NCBI RefSeq assembly: GCF_032854445.1 | Contig: NW_027018120.1 | Span: 1-64,000 of the forward strand | Source of the DNA: Liolophura sinensis | Lineage: Eukaryota; Mollusca; Polyplacophora; Chitonida; Chitonidae | Direction of reading: 5' to 3' | DNA: 64,000 bases | Shown: one piece after another, positions 37,062 through 51,000 of the stretch | Layout: each line of letters starts with the position of its first letter | Position numbering within the stretch: position 1 is the first letter of the stretch | The notes under the pieces: model-generated | What the model was told of the DNA's origin: nothing | Databases searched by the model: none | Seen by the model: only the letters and a program-made list of their open reading frames with translations | Translations under genes and position numbers: made by a program

Positions 37062-38710
37062 GTGAATGATCATTTATGTCATAATCACGTGCGTAGCAAC
37101 GGCTCTTACTCCATGGAAACCAGGGAAATTTGCAATTTTTCAACAGCTGCCGATGCCTGGCTCAATTCCGCATCTTTTGGCACCTTACTGAAGTGGGTCA
37201 GTGTTCAGTTGTACTTTTTACAGCAGACTGTATCAAGTACCTTGTGTTTTTCACGTACAAATGGTGTGGTTTTTCTACACGTAGATAAAGACATTGAGAT
37301 TGTCTTGCACTTAGAAGTAAGGCAAATGCTGGGTGAATTAAATGGGCTCAGCCCAAAGATTTGGCGTCTTCTGGGCTACCGAAGGGCACATAACTTATAG
37401 TCAAAAGTTGAATATAGTAATGACCAGTTGCGATTGTACAGAGTACAGTGTAGCCGATTTCAATTAACTAAAAGACCAGGCAAAAATGCAAAAGTGGAAA
37501 AACTGTTCCAGTGCTGCTGGTAAGAGGCTAATTCGACGTATTTTGTGACGAGAAATCGAATGGTGCAAACCGCGTTGCTCTCCGACCAATACTTTTGGCT
37601 GTAGTGACAATTGAATGATCATTGATGTCATAATCACGTGCCCAGCAACGGCTCTTACTCCATGGAAACCATGGAAATTTGCAATTTTTCAACAGCTGCC
37701 GATGCCTGGCTCAATTCCGCATCTTTTGGCACCTTACTGAAGGGGGTCAGTGTTCAGTTGTACTTTTTACAGCAGACTGTATCAAGTACCTTGTTTTTTT
37801 ATGTACAAATGGTGTGGTTTTTCTACACGTAGATAAAGATATTGAGATTGTCTTGCACTTAGAAGTAAGACTATTGCTGGATGAGTTAAATGGGCTTGGC
37901 CCAAAGATTTCAGGTCTTCTGGGCTACCGAAGGGCACATAACTTATAGTCAAAAGTTGAATATAGTAATGACCAGTCGCGATTTTACAGAGTACAGTGTA
38001 GCCGATTTCAATTAACAAAAAGACCAGGCCAAAATGCAAAAGTGGAAAAACTGTTCCAGTGCTGCTGGTAAGAGGCTAATCCGACGTATTTTGTGACGAG
38101 AATTCAAATGGTGCAAACCGCGTTGCTCTCCGACCAATACTTTTGGCTGTAGTGACAATTGAATGATCATTTATGTCATAATCACGTGCCCAGCAACGGC
38201 TCTTACTCCATGGAAACCAGGGAAATTTGCAATTTTTCAACAGCTGCCGATGCCTGGCCCAATTCCGCATCTTTTGGCACCTTACTGAAGTGGGTCAGTG
38301 TTCAGTTGTACTTTTTACAGCAGACTGTATCAAGTACCTTGTGTTTTTTATGTACAAATGGTCTGGTTTTTCTACACGTAGATAAAGACATAGAGATTGT
38401 TCTTGGGCTTAGAAGTAAGGCAATTGCTGGGTGAGTTAAATGGGCTTGGCTCAAAGATTTCAGGTCTTCTGGGCTACCGAAGGGCACATAACTTATAGTC
38501 AAAAGTTGAATATAGTAATGACCAGTCGCGATTGTACAGGAGTACAGTGTAGCCGATTTCAATTAACAAAAAGACCAGGTAAAAATGCAAAAGTGGAAAA
38601 AACTGTTCCAGTGCTACTAGTAAGAGGCTAATCCGACGTATTGTGTGACGAGAAATCGAATGGTGCAAACCGCGTTGCTCTCCGACCAATACTTTTGGCT
38701 GTAGTGACAA
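37062..38710 (+). repeat. Three linking monomers between two higher-order repeats
   Basis: Monomer starts: 37062 (type A with CAAATGCTGGG and GATTTGGCGTC), 37611 (type E with ATTGATG) and 38159 (type A with TGGCCC). The 37611/38159 junction carries GACCAGGCCAAAATGC and GAGAATTCAAATGG, as does the 31025/31574 junction. This links the trio to the 10-monomer unit. Indels begin near 38.40 kb. Confidence 0.8.
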
Positions 38711-39232
38711 TTGAATGATCAATTATGTCATGATCACGTGCGTAAGCAACGGCTCTTACTCCATGGAAACCAGGGAAATTTGCAATTTTTCAACCAGCTG
38801 CCGATGCCTGGCTCAATTCCGCATCTTTTTGGCACCTTACTGAAGTGGGTCAGTGTTCAGTTGTACTTTTTACAACCGACTGTATCAAGTACCTTGTGTT
38901 TTTCACGTACAAATGGTGTGGTTTTCTACACGTAGATAAAGACATTGAGATTGTCTTGGACTTAGAAGTAAGACAATTGCTGGGTGAGTTAAATGGGCTT
39001 AGCCCAAAGATTTCAGGTCTTCTGGGCTACCGAAGGGGACATAACTTATAGTCAAAAGTTGGATATAGTAATGACCAGTCGCGATTGTACAGAGTACAGT
39101 GTAGCCGATGCAAAAGTGGAAAAACTGTTCCAGTACTGCTGGTAAGAGGCTAATCCGACGTATTTTGTCACGAGAAATCGAATGGTGCAAACCGCGTTGC
39201 TCTCCGACCAATACTTTTGGCTGTAGTGACAA
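38711..39232 (+). repeat. 522-bp monomer with 29-bp deletion
   Basis: At about 39108 the text runs GTAGCCGATGCAAAAGTGG. Compared with 42528, 29 bases are missing, namely TTTCAATTAAC and most of the A-tract block. The unit also carries one-base insertions (GCGTAAGC, CAACCAGC, TTTTTGGC). It is the shortest complete monomer in the window. Confidence 0.9.
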
Positions 39233-42200
39233 TTGAATGATCATTTATGTCATAATCACGTGCGTAGCAACGGATCTTACTCCATGGAAACCATGGAAAT
39301 TTGCAATTTTTCAACAGCTGCCGATGCCTGGCTCAATTCCGCATCTTTTGGCACCTTATTCATGTGGGTCTGTGGTCAGTTGTACTTTTTACAGCAGACT
39401 GTATCAAGTACCTTGTGTTTTTTTATGTACAAATGGTGTGGTTTTTCTACACGTAGATAAAGACATTGAGATTGTCTTGGACTTAGAAGTAAGACAATTG
39501 CTGGGTGAGTTAAATGGGCTTAGCCCAAAGATTTCAGATCTTCTGGGCTACCGAAGGGCACATAACTTATAGTCAAAAGTTGAATATAGTAATGACCAGT
39601 CGCGATTGTACAGAGTACAGTGTAGCCGGTTTCAATTAACAAAAAGACCAGGCAAAAATGCAAAATTGGAAAAACTGTTCAGTACTGCTGGTAAGAGGCT
39701 AATCCCGACGTATTTTGTGACGAGAATCGAATGGTGCAAACCGCGTTGCTCTCCGACCAATACTTTTGGCTTGTAGCGACAATTGAAATATCATTTATGT
39801 CATGATCACGTGCGTAGCAACGGCTCTTACTCCATGGAAACCAGGGAAATTTGCAATTTTTCAACAAGTGCCGATGCCTGGCTCAATTCCGCATCTTTTG
39901 GCACCTTACTGAAGTGGGTCAGTGTTCAGTTGTACTTTTTACAGCAGACTGTATCAAGTACCTTGTTTTTTTATGTACAAATGGTGTGGTTTTTCTACAC
40001 GTAGATAAAGACATTGAGATTGTCTTCGACTTAGAAGTAAGGCAATTGCTGGGTGAGTTAAATGGGCTTAGCCCAAAGATTTGACGTCTTCTGGGCTACC
40101 GAAGGGCATATAACATATAGTCAAAAGTTGAAATATAGTAATGACCAGTCGCGATGGTACATAGTACAGTGTAGCCGATTTCAATTAACAAAAAGACCAA
40201 GCAAAAAATGCAAAATTGGAAAAATTGTTCCAGTGCAGCTGGTAAGAGGCTAATCCGACGTATTTTGTGACGAGAAATCGAATGGTGCAATCCGCGTTGC
40301 TCTCCGACCAATACTTTTGCCTGTAGCGACAATTGAATGATCATTTATGTCATAATCACGTGCCCAGCAACGGCTCTTACTCCATGGAAACCAGGGAAAT
40401 TTGCAATTTTTCAACAGCTGCCAATACCTGGCTCAATTCCGCATCTTTTGGTACCTTATTCATGTGGGTCTGTGGTCAGTTGTACTTTTTACAGCAGACT
40501 GTATCAAGTACCTTGTGTTCTTTATGTACAAATGGTGTGGTTTTTCTACACGTAGATAAAGACATTGAGATTGTCTTGCACTTAGAAGAAAGACATTTGC
40601 TGGGTGAGTTAAATGGGCTTAGCCCAAAGATTTCAGGTCTTCTGGGCTACCGAAGGGCACATAACTTATAGTCAAAAGTTGAATATAGTAATGACCAGTC
40701 GCGATTGTACAGAGTACAGTGTAGCCGATTTCAATTAACACAAAGACCAGGCAAAAATGCAAAATTGGAAAAACTGTTCCAGTGCTGCTGGTAAGAGGCT
40801 AATCCGACGTATTTTGTGACGAGAAATCGAATGGTGCAAACCGCGTTGCTCTCCGACTAATACTTTTGCCTGTAGTGACAATTGAATGATCATTTATGTC
40901 ATAATCACGTGCCCAGCAACGGCTCTTACTCCATGGAAACCAGGGAAATTTGCAATTTTTCAACAGCTGCTGATGCCTGGCTCAATTCCGCATCTTTTGG
41001 CACCTTACTGAAGTGGGTCAGTGTTCAGTTGTACTTTTTACAGCAGACTGTATCAAGTACCTTGTGTTTTTCACGTACTAATGGTCTGGTTTTTCTACAC
41101 GTAGATAAAGACATTGAGATTGTCTTGCACTTAGAAGTAAGGCAATTGCTGGGTGAATTAAATGGGCTTAGCCCAAAGATTTGACGTCTTCTGGGCTACC
41201 GAAGGGCACATAACTTATAGTCAAAAGTTGAATATAGTAATGACCAGTAGCGATTGTACAGAGTACAGTGTAGCCGATTTCAATTAACAAAAAGACCAGG
41301 CAAAAATGCAAAAGTGGAAAAACTGTTCCAGTGCTGCTGGTAAGAGGCTAATCCGACGTATTTTGTGACGAGAAATCGAATGGTGCAAACCGCGTTGCTC
41401 TCCGACCAATACTTTTGGCTGTAGTGACAATTGAATAATCATTTATGTCATAATCACGTGCCCAGCAACGGCTCTTACACTATGGAAACCATGGAAATTT
41501 GCAATTTTTCAACAGCTGCCGATGCCTGGCTCAATTCCGCATCTTTTGGCACCTTACTGAAGTGGGTCAGTGTTCAGTTGTACTTTTTACAGCAGACTGT
41601 ATCAAGTACCTTGTGTTTTTCATGTACAAATGGTGTGGTTTTTCTACACGTAGATAAAGACATTGAGATTGTCTTGCACTTAGAAGTAAGGCAATTGCTG
41701 GGTGAGTTAAATGGGCTTAGCCCAAAGATTTCAGGTCTTCTGGGCTACCGAAGGGCACATAACTTATAGTCAAAAGTTGAATATAGTAATGACCAGTCGC
41801 GATTGTACAGAGTACAGTGTAGCCGGTTTCAATTAACAAAAAGACCAGGCAAAAATGCAAAAGTGGAAAAACTGTTCCAGTGCTACTAGTAAGAGGCTAA
41901 TCCGACGTATTTTGTGACGAGAAATCGAATGGTGCAATCCGTGTTGCTCTCCGACCAATACCTTTGGCTGTAGCGACAATTGAAATATCATTTATGTCAT
42001 AATCACGTGCGTAGCAACGGCTCTTACTCCATGGAAACCAGGGAAATTTGCAATTTGTCAACAGCTGCCGATGCCTGGCTCAATTCCGCATCTTTTGGCA
42101 CCTTACTGAAGTGGGTCAGTGTTCAGTTGTACTTTTTACAGCAGACTGTATCAAGTACCTTGTTTTTTTATGTACAAATTGTGTGGTTTTTCTACACGTA

Positions 42201-42527
42201 GATAAAGACATTGAGATTGTCTTCGACTTAGAAGTAAGGCAATTGCTGGGTGAGTTAAATGGGCTTAGCCCAAAGATTTGACGTCTTCTGGGCTACCGAA
42301 GGGCATATAACATATAGTCAAAAGTTGAATATAGTAATGACCAGTCGCGATGGTACATAGTACAGTGTAGCCGATTTCAATTAACAAAAAGACCAAGCAA
42401 AAATGCAAAAGTGGAAAAACTGTTCCAGTGCTGCTGGTAAGAGGCTAATCCGACGTATTTTGTGACGAGAAATCGAATGGTGCAAACCGCGTTGCTCTCC
42501 GACCAATACTTTTGGCTGTAGTGACAA
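38711..42527 (+). repeat. 7-monomer higher-order repeat, copy 1 (3817 bp)
   Basis: Monomer starts: 38711, 39233, 39783, 40333, 40882, 41431 and 41980. The units at 39783-42527 match 43626-46369 at a shift of 3842-3843 bp (seven times 549 is 3843). The first unit shares GATCAATTATG, TTTTACAACCGACTG and GTTGGATATAG with 42528. This copy is shorter because of a 29-bp deletion at about 39108. Confidence 0.88.
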
Positions 42528-45500
42528 TTGAATGATCAATTATGTCATGATCACGTGCGTAGCAACGGCTCTTACTCCATGGAAACCAGGGAAATTTGCA
42601 ATTTTTCAACAGCTGCCGATGCCTGGCTCAATTCCGCATCTTTTGGCACCTTACTGAAGTGGGTCAGTGTTCAGTTGTACTTTTTACAACCGACTGTATC
42701 AAGTACCTTGTGTTTTTCACGTACAAATGGTGTGGGTTTTCTACACGTAGATAAAGACATTGAGATTGTTTTGCACTTAGAAGTAAGACAATTGCTGGGT
42801 GAGTTAAATGGGCTTAGCCCAAAGATTTCAGGTCTTCTGGGCTACCGAAGGGCACATAACTTATAGTCAAAAGTTGGATATAGTAATGACCAGTCGCGAT
42901 TGTACAGAGTACAGTGTAGCCGATTTCAATTAACAAAAAGACCAAGCAAAAATGCAAAAGTGGAAAAACTGTTCCAGTACTGCTGGTAAGAGGCTAATCC
43001 GACGTATTTTGTCACGAGAAATCGAATGGTGCAAACCGCGTTGCTCTCCGACCAATACTTTTGGCTGTAGTGACAATTGAATGATCATTTATGTCATAAT
43101 CACGTGCGTAGCAACGGCTCTTACTCCATGGAAACCAGGGAAATTTCCAATTTTTCAACAGCTGCCGATACCTGGCTCAATTCCGCATCTTTTGGCACCT
43201 TATTCATGTGGGTCTGTGTTCAGTTGTACTTTTTACAGCAGACTGTATCAAGTACCTTGTGTTTTTCACGTACAAATGGTGTGGTTTTTCTACACGTAGA
43301 TAAAGACATTGAGATTGTCTTGCACTTAGAAGTAAGGCAATTGCTGGGTGAATTAAATGGGCTTAGCTCAAAGATTTCAGGTCTTCTGGGCTACCGAAGG
43401 GCACATAACTTATAGTCAAAAGTTGAATATAGTAATGACCAGTAGCGATTGTACAGAGTACAGTGTAGCCGATTTCAATTAACAAAAAGACCAGGCAAAA
43501 ATGCAAAAGTGGAAAAACTGTTCCAGTGCTGCTGGTAAGAGGCTAATTCGACGTATTTTGTGACGAGAAATCGAATGGTGCAAACCGAGTTGCTCTCCGA
43601 CCAATACTTTTGGCTGTAGCGACAATTGAAATATCATTTATGTCATGATCACGTGCGTAGCAACGGCTCTTACTCCATGGAAACCAGGGAAATTTGCAAT
43701 TTTTCAACAAGTGCCGATGCCTGGCTCAATTCCGCATCTTTTGGCACCTTACTGAAGTGGGTCAGTGTTCAGTTGTACTTTTTACAGCAGACTGTATCAA
43801 GTACCTTGTTTTTTTATGTACAAATGGTGTGGTTTTTCTACACGTAGATAAAGACATTGAGATTGTCTTCGACTTAGAAGTAAGGCAATTGCTGGGTGAG
43901 TTAAATGGGCTTAGCCCAAAGATTTGACGTCTTCTGGGCTACCGAAGGGCATATAACATATAGTCAAAAGTTGAATATAGTAATGACCAGTCGCGATGGT
44001 ACATAGTACAGTGTAGCCGATTTCAATTAACAAAAAGACCAAGCAAAAAATGCAAAATTGGAAAAATTGTTCCAGTGCAGCTGGTAAGAGGCTAATCCGA
44101 CGTATTTTGTGACGAGAAATCGAATGGTGCAATCCGCGTTGCTCTCCGACCAATACTTTTGCCTGTAGCGACAATTGAATGATCATTTATGTCATAATCA
44201 CGTGCCCAGCAACGGCTCTTACTCCATGGAAACCAGGGAAATTTGCAATTTTTCAACAGCTGCCAATACCTGGCTCAATTCCGCATCTTTTGGTACCTTA
44301 TTCATGTGGGTCTGTGGTCAGTTGTACTTTTTACAGCAGACTGTATCAAGTACCTTGTGTTCTTTATGTACAAATGGTGTGGTTTTTCTACACGTAGATA
44401 AAGACATTGAGATTGTCTTGCACTTAGAAGAAAGACATTTGCTGGGTGAGTTAAATGGGCTTAGCCCAAAGATTTCAGGTCTTCTGGGCTACCGAAGGGC
44501 ACATAACTTATAGTCAAAAGTTGAATATAGTAATGACCAGTCGCGATTGTACAGAGTACAGTGTAGCCGATTTCAATTAACACAAAGACCAGGCAAAAAT
44601 GCAAAATTGGAAAAACTGTTCCAGTGCTGCTGGTAAGAGGCTAATCCGACGTATTTTGTGACGAGAAATCGAATGGTGCAAACCGCGTTGCTCTCCGACT
44701 AATACTTTTGCCTGTAGTGACAATTGAATGATCATTTATGTCATAATCACGTGCCCAGCAACGGCTCTTACTCCATGGAAACCAGGGAAATTTGCAATTT
44801 TTCAACAGCTGCTGATGCCTGGCTCAATTCCGCATCTTTTGGCACCTTACTGAAGTGGGTCAGTGTTCAGTTGTACTTTTTACAGCAGACTGTATCAAGT
44901 ACCTTGTGTTTTTCACGTACTAATGGTCTGGTTTTTCTACACGTAGATAAAGACATTGAGATTGTCTTGCACTTAGAAGTAAGGCAATTGCTGGGTGAAT
45001 TAAATGGGCTTAGCCCAAAGATTTGACGTCTTCTGGGCTACCGAAGGGCACATAACTTATAGTCAAAAGTTGAATATAGTAATGACCAGTAGCGATTGTA
45101 CAGAGTACAGTGTAGCCGATTTCAATTAACAAAAAGACCAGGCAAAAATGCAAAAGTGGAAAAACTGTTCCAGTGCTGCTGGTAAGAGGCTAATCCGACG
45201 TATTTTGTGACGAGAAATCGAATGGTGCAAACCGCGTTGCTCTCCGACCAATACTTTTGGCTGTAGTGACAATTGAATAATCATTTATGTCATAATCACG
45301 TGCCCAGCAACGGCTCTTACACTATGGAAACCATGGAAATTTGCAATTTTTCAACAGCTGCCGATGCCTGGCTCAATTCCGCATCTTTTGGCACCTTACT
45401 GAAGTGGGTCAGTGTTCAGTTGTACTTTTTACAGCAGACTGTATCAAGTACCTTGTGTTTTTCATGTACAAATGGTGTGGTTTTTCTACACGTAGATAAA

Positions 45501-46369
45501 GACATTGAGATTGTCTTGGACTTAGAAGTAAGACAATTGCTGGGTGAGTTAAATGGGCTTAGCCCAAAGATTTCAGGTCTTCTGGGCTACCGAAGGGCAC
45601 ATAACTTATAGTCAAAAGTTGAATATAGTAATGACCAGTCGCGATTGTACAGAGTACAGTGTAGCCGGTTTCAATTAACAAAAAGACCAGGCAAAAATGC
45701 AAAAGTGGAAAAACTGTTCCAGTGCTGCTGGTAAGAGGCTAATCCGACGTATTTTGTAACGAGAAATCGAATGGTGCAATCCGTGTTGCTCTCCGACCAA
45801 TACCTTTGGCTGTAGCGACAATTGAAATATCATTTATGTCATAATCACGTGCGTAGCAACGGCTCTTACTCCATGGAAACCAGGGAAATTTGCAATTTGT
45901 CAACAGTTGCCGATGCCTGGCTCAATTCCGCATCTTTTGGCACCTTACTGAAGTGGGTCAGTGTTCAGTTGTACTTTTTACAGCAGACTGTATCAAGTAC
46001 CTTGTTTTTTTATGTACAAATTGTGTGGTTTTTCTACACGTAGATAAAGACATTGAGATTGTCTTCGACTTAGAAGTAAGGCAATTGCTGGGTAAGTTAA
46101 ATGGGCTTAGCCCAAAGATTTGACGTCTTCTGGGCTACCGAAGGGCATATAACATATAGTCAAAAGTTGAATATAGTAATGACCAGTCGCGATGGTACAT
46201 AGTACAGTGTAGCCGGTTTCAATTAACAAAAAGACCAAGCAAAAATGCAAAATTGGAAAAATTGTTCCAGTGCTGCTGGTAAGAGGCTAATCCGACGTAT
46301 TTTGTGACGACAAATCGAATGGTGCAAACCGCGTTGCTCTCCGACCAATACTTTTGGCTGTAGTGACAA
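42528..46369 (+). repeat. 7-monomer higher-order repeat, copy 2 (3842 bp)
   Basis: Monomer starts: 42528, 43077, 43626, 44175, 44724, 45273 and 45822. Five units (43626-46369) are nearly identical to 39783-42527. The unit at 43077 is a mosaic. It begins as a type C copy (CGTAGC, TTTCCAATT), but from GTGTTTTTCACG on it follows the monomer at 34867, including GGCTTAGCTCAAAG, CCAGTAGCG, CTAATTCGACG and CCGAGTTGC. Copy 2 lacks the extra indels of copy 1. Confidence 0.88.
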
Positions 46370-48015
46370 TTGAATGATCATTTATGTCATAATCACGTGC
46401 GTAGCAACGGCTCTTACTCCATGGAAACCAGGGAAATTTCCAATTTTTCAACAGCTGCCGATACCTGGCTCAATTCCGCATCTTTTGGCACCTTATTCAT
46501 GTGGGTCTGTGGTCAGTTGTACTTTTTACAGCAGACTGTATCAAGAACCTTGTGTTTTTTATGTACAAATGGTGTGGTTTTTCTACACGTAGATAAAGAC
46601 ATTGAGATTGTCTTGGACTTAGAAGTAAGACAATTGCTGGGTGAGTTAAATGGGCTTAGCCCAAAGATTTCAGGTCTTCTGGGCTACCGAAGGGCACATA
46701 ACTTATAGTCAAAAGTTGAATATAGTAATGACCAGTCGCGATTGTACAGAGTACAGTGTAGCCGATTTCAATTAACAAAAAGACAAGGTAAAAATGCAAA
46801 AGTGGAAAAACTGTTCCAGTACTGCTGGTAAGAGGCTAATCCGACGTATTTTGTGACGAGAAATCGAATGGTGTAAACCGCGTTGCTCTCCGACCAATAC
46901 CTTTGGCTGTAGCGACAATTGAAATATCATTTATGTCATAATCACGTGCGTAGCAACGGCTCTTACTCCATGGAAACCAGGGAAATTTGCAATTTGTCAA
47001 CAGCTGCCGATGCCTGGCTCAATTCCGCATCTTTTGGCACCTTACTGAAGTGGGTCAGTGTTCAGTTGTACTTTTTACAGCAGACTGTATGAAGTACCTT
47101 GTTTTTTTATGTACAAATTGTGTGGTTTTTCTACACGTAGATAAAGACATTGAGATTGTCTTCGACATAGAAGTAAGGCAATTGCTGGGTGAGTTAAATG
47201 GGCTTAGCCCAAAGATTTGACGTCTTCTGGGCTACCGAAGGGCATATAACATATAGTCAAAAGTTGAATATAGTAATGACCAGTCGCGATGGTACATAGT
47301 ACAGTGTAGCCGATTTCAATTAACAAAAAGACCAAGCAAAAATGCAAAATTGGAAAAAATGTTCCAGTGCTGCTGGTAAGAGGCTAATCCGACGTATTTT
47401 GTGACGACAAATCGAATGGTGCAAACCGCGTTGCTCTCCGACCAATACTTTTGCCTGTAGTGACAATTGAATGATCATTTATGTCATAATCACGTGCCCA
47501 GCAACGGCTCTTACTCCATGGAAACCAGGGAAATTTGCAATTTTTCAACAGCTGCCGATACCTGGCTCAATTCCGCATCTTTTGGCACCTTATTCATGTG
47601 GGTCTGTGGTCAGTTGTACTTTTTACAGCAGACTGTATCAAGTACCTTGTGTTTTTTATGTACAAATGGTGTGGTTTTTCTACACGTAGATAAAGACATT
47701 GAGATTGTCTTGCACTTAGAAGTAAGACAATTGCTGGGTGAGTTAAATGGGCTTAGCCCAAAGATTTGACGTCTTCTGGGCTACCGAAGGGCACATAACT
47801 TATAGTCAAAAGTTGAATATAGTAATGACCAGTCGCGATTGTACAGAGTACAGTGTAGCCGATTTCAATTAACAAAAAGACCAGGTAAAAATGCAAAAGT
47901 GGAAAAACTGTTCCAGTGCTGCTGGTAAGAGGCTAATCCGACGTATTTTGTGACGAGAAATCGAATGGCGCAATCCGCGTTGCTCTCCGACCAATACTTT
48001 TGGCTGTATCGACAA
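46370..48015 (+). repeat. Three monomers after the 7-monomer repeat, including type C example
   Basis: Monomer starts: 46370 (C, with TTTCCAATT and TATCAAGAACC), 46919 (K-start, like 41980 and 45822) and 47467. The last is a clean type C copy: GCCGATACCTGG, TTATTCATGTGGG and TCTGTGGTCAG. Other type C copies start at 26082, 27730, 31025, 33220, 36513, 39233, 40333, 43077, 44175, 50213, 52413, 55705 and 60097. Related left-domain copies (1239, 12280) have GTGGGATTGTGG. Confidence 0.85.
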
Positions 48016-51000
48016 TTGAAATATCATTTATGTCATAATCACGTGCTGAGCAACGGCTCTTACTCCATGGAAACCAGGGAAATTTGCAAATTGTCAACAG
48101 CTGCCGATGCCTGGCTCAATTCCGCATCTTTTGGCACCTTACTGAAGTGGGTCAGTGTTCAGTTGTACCTTTTACAGCAGACTGTATCAAGTACCTTGTT
48201 TTTTTATGTACAAATTGTGTGGTTTTTCTACACGTAGATAAAGACATTGAGATTGTCTTGGACTTAGAAGTAAGGCAATTGCTGGGTGAGTTAAATGGGC
48301 TTAGCCCAAAGATTTGACGTCTTCTGGGCTACCGAAGGGCATACAACATATAGTCAAAAGTTGAATATAGTAATGACCAGTCGCGATGGTACATAGTACA
48401 GTGTAGCCGATTTCAATTAACAAAAAGACCAAGGAAAAATGCAAAATTAAAAAAAATTGTTCCAGTGCAGCTGGTAAGAGGCTAATCCGACGTATTTTGT
48501 GACGAAAAATCGAATGGTGCAAACCGCGTTGCTCTCCGACCAATACTTTTGCCTGTAGCGACAATTCAATGATCATTGATGTCATAATCACGTGCCCAGC
48601 AACGGCTCTTACTCCATGGAAACCAGGTATATGTGCAATTTTTTAACAGCTGCCGATGCCTGGCCCAATTCCGCATCTTTTGGCATTATAAATTTGGGTC
48701 AGTGTTTAGTTGTACTTTTTACAGCAGACTGTATCAAGTACCTTGTGTTTTTTATGTACAAATGGTGTGGTTTTTCTACACGTAGATAAAGACATTGAGA
48801 TTGTCTTGGACTTAGAAGTAAGACAATTGCTGGGTGAGTTAAATGGGCTTAACCCAAAGATTTGACGTCTTCTGGGCTACCGAAGGGCACATAACTTATA
48901 GTCAAAAGTTGAATATAGTAATGACCAGTCGCGATTGTACAGAGTACAGTGTAGCCGGATTCAATTAACACAAAGACCAGGCAAAAATGCAAAAGTGGAA
49001 AAACTGTTCCAGTGCTGCTGGTAAGAGGCTAATTCGACGTATTTTGTGACGAGAAATCGAATGGTGCAAACCGCGTTGCTCTCCGACCAATACTTTTGGC
49101 TGTAGTGACAATTGAATGATCATTTATGTCATAATCACGTGCCCAGCAACGGCTCTTACTCCATGGAAACCAGGGAAATTTGCAATTTTTCAACAGCTGC
49201 CGATGCCTGGCTCAATTCCGAATCTTTTGGCACCTTACTGAAGTGGGTCAGTGTTCAGTTGTACTTTTTACAGCAGACTGTATCAAGTACCTTGTTTTTT
49301 TTTATGTAACAAATGGTCTGGTTTTTCTACACGTAGATAAAGACATTGAGATTGTCTTGCACTTAGAAGTAAGACTATTGCTGGATGAGTTAAATGGGCT
49401 TGTCCCAAAGATTTCAGGTCTTCTGGGCTACCGAAGGGGCACATAACTTATAGTCAAAAGTTGAATATAGTAATGACCAGTCGCGATTGTACAGAGTACA
49501 GTGTAGCCGGTTTCAATTAACAAAAAGACCAGGTAAAAATGCAAAAGTGGAAAAACTGTTCCAGTGCTACTAGTAAGAGGCTAATCCGACGTATTTTGTG
49601 ACGAGAAATCGAATGGTGCAAACCGCGTTGCTCTCCGACCAATACTTTTGGCTGTAGTGACAATTGAATGATCATTTATGTCATGATCACGTGCGTAGGC
49701 AACGGCTCTTACTCCATGGAAACCAGGGAAATTTGCAATTTTTCAACAGCTGCCGATGCCTGGCTCAATTCCGAATCCTTTGGCACCTTACTGAAGTGGG
49801 TCAGTGTTCAGTTGTACTTTTACAGCAGACTGTATCAAGTACCTTGTGTTTTTTATGTACAAGTGGTGTGGTTTTTCTACACGTAGATAAAGACATTGAG
49901 ATTGTCTTCGACTTAGAAGTAAGGCAATTGCTGGGTGAGTTAAATGGGCTTAGCCCAAAGATTTGACGTCTTCTGGGCTACCGAAGGGCATATAACATAT
50001 AGTCAAAAGTTGAATATAGTAATGACCAGTCGCGATTTTACAGAGTACATTGTAGCCGATTTCAATTAACAAAAAGACCAGGCAAAAATGCAAAAGTGGA
50101 AAAACTGTTCCAGTGCTGCTGATAAGAGGCTAATTCGACGTATTTTGTGACGAGAAATCGAATGGTGCAAACCGCGTTGCTCTCCGACCAATACTTTTGG
50201 CTGTAGTGACAATTGAATGATCATTTATGTCATAATCACGTGCCCAGCAACGGCTCTTACTCCATGGAAACCAGGGAAATTTGCAATTTTTCAACAGCTG
50301 CCGATACCTGGCTCAATTCCGCATCTTTTGGCACCTTATTCATGTGGGTCTGTGGTCAGTTGTACTTTTTTACAGCAGACTGTATCAAGTGCCTTGTGTT
50401 TTTTATGTACAAATGGTGTGGTTTTTCTACACGTAGATAAAGACATTGAGATTGTCTTGCACTTTGAAGTAAGACAATTGCTGGGTGAGTTAAATGGGCT
50501 TAGCCAAAGATTTGACGTCTTCTGGGCTACCGAAGGGCACATAACTTATAGTCAAAAGTTGAATATAGTAATGACAGTCGCGATTGTACAGAGTACAGTG
50601 TAGCCGATTTCAATTAACAAAAAGACCAGGTAAAAATGCAAAAAGTGGAAAAACTGTTCCAGTACTGCTGGTAAGAGGCTAATCCGACGTATTTTGTGAC
50701 GAGAAATCGAATGGTGCAATCCGCGTTGCTCTCCGACCAATACTTTTGGCTGTAGTGACAATTGAAATATCATTTATGTCATAATCACGTGCGGAGCTAC
50801 GGCTCTACTCCATGGAAACCAGGGAAATTTTGCAATTTGTCAACAGCTGCCGATGCCTGGCTCAATTCCTCATCTTTTGGCACCTTTACTGAAGTGGGTC
50901 AGTGTTCAGTTGTACTTTTTACAGCAGACTGTATCAAGTACCTTGTGTTTTTTATGTACAAATAGTCCGGTTTTTTCTACACGTAGATAAAGACATTGAG

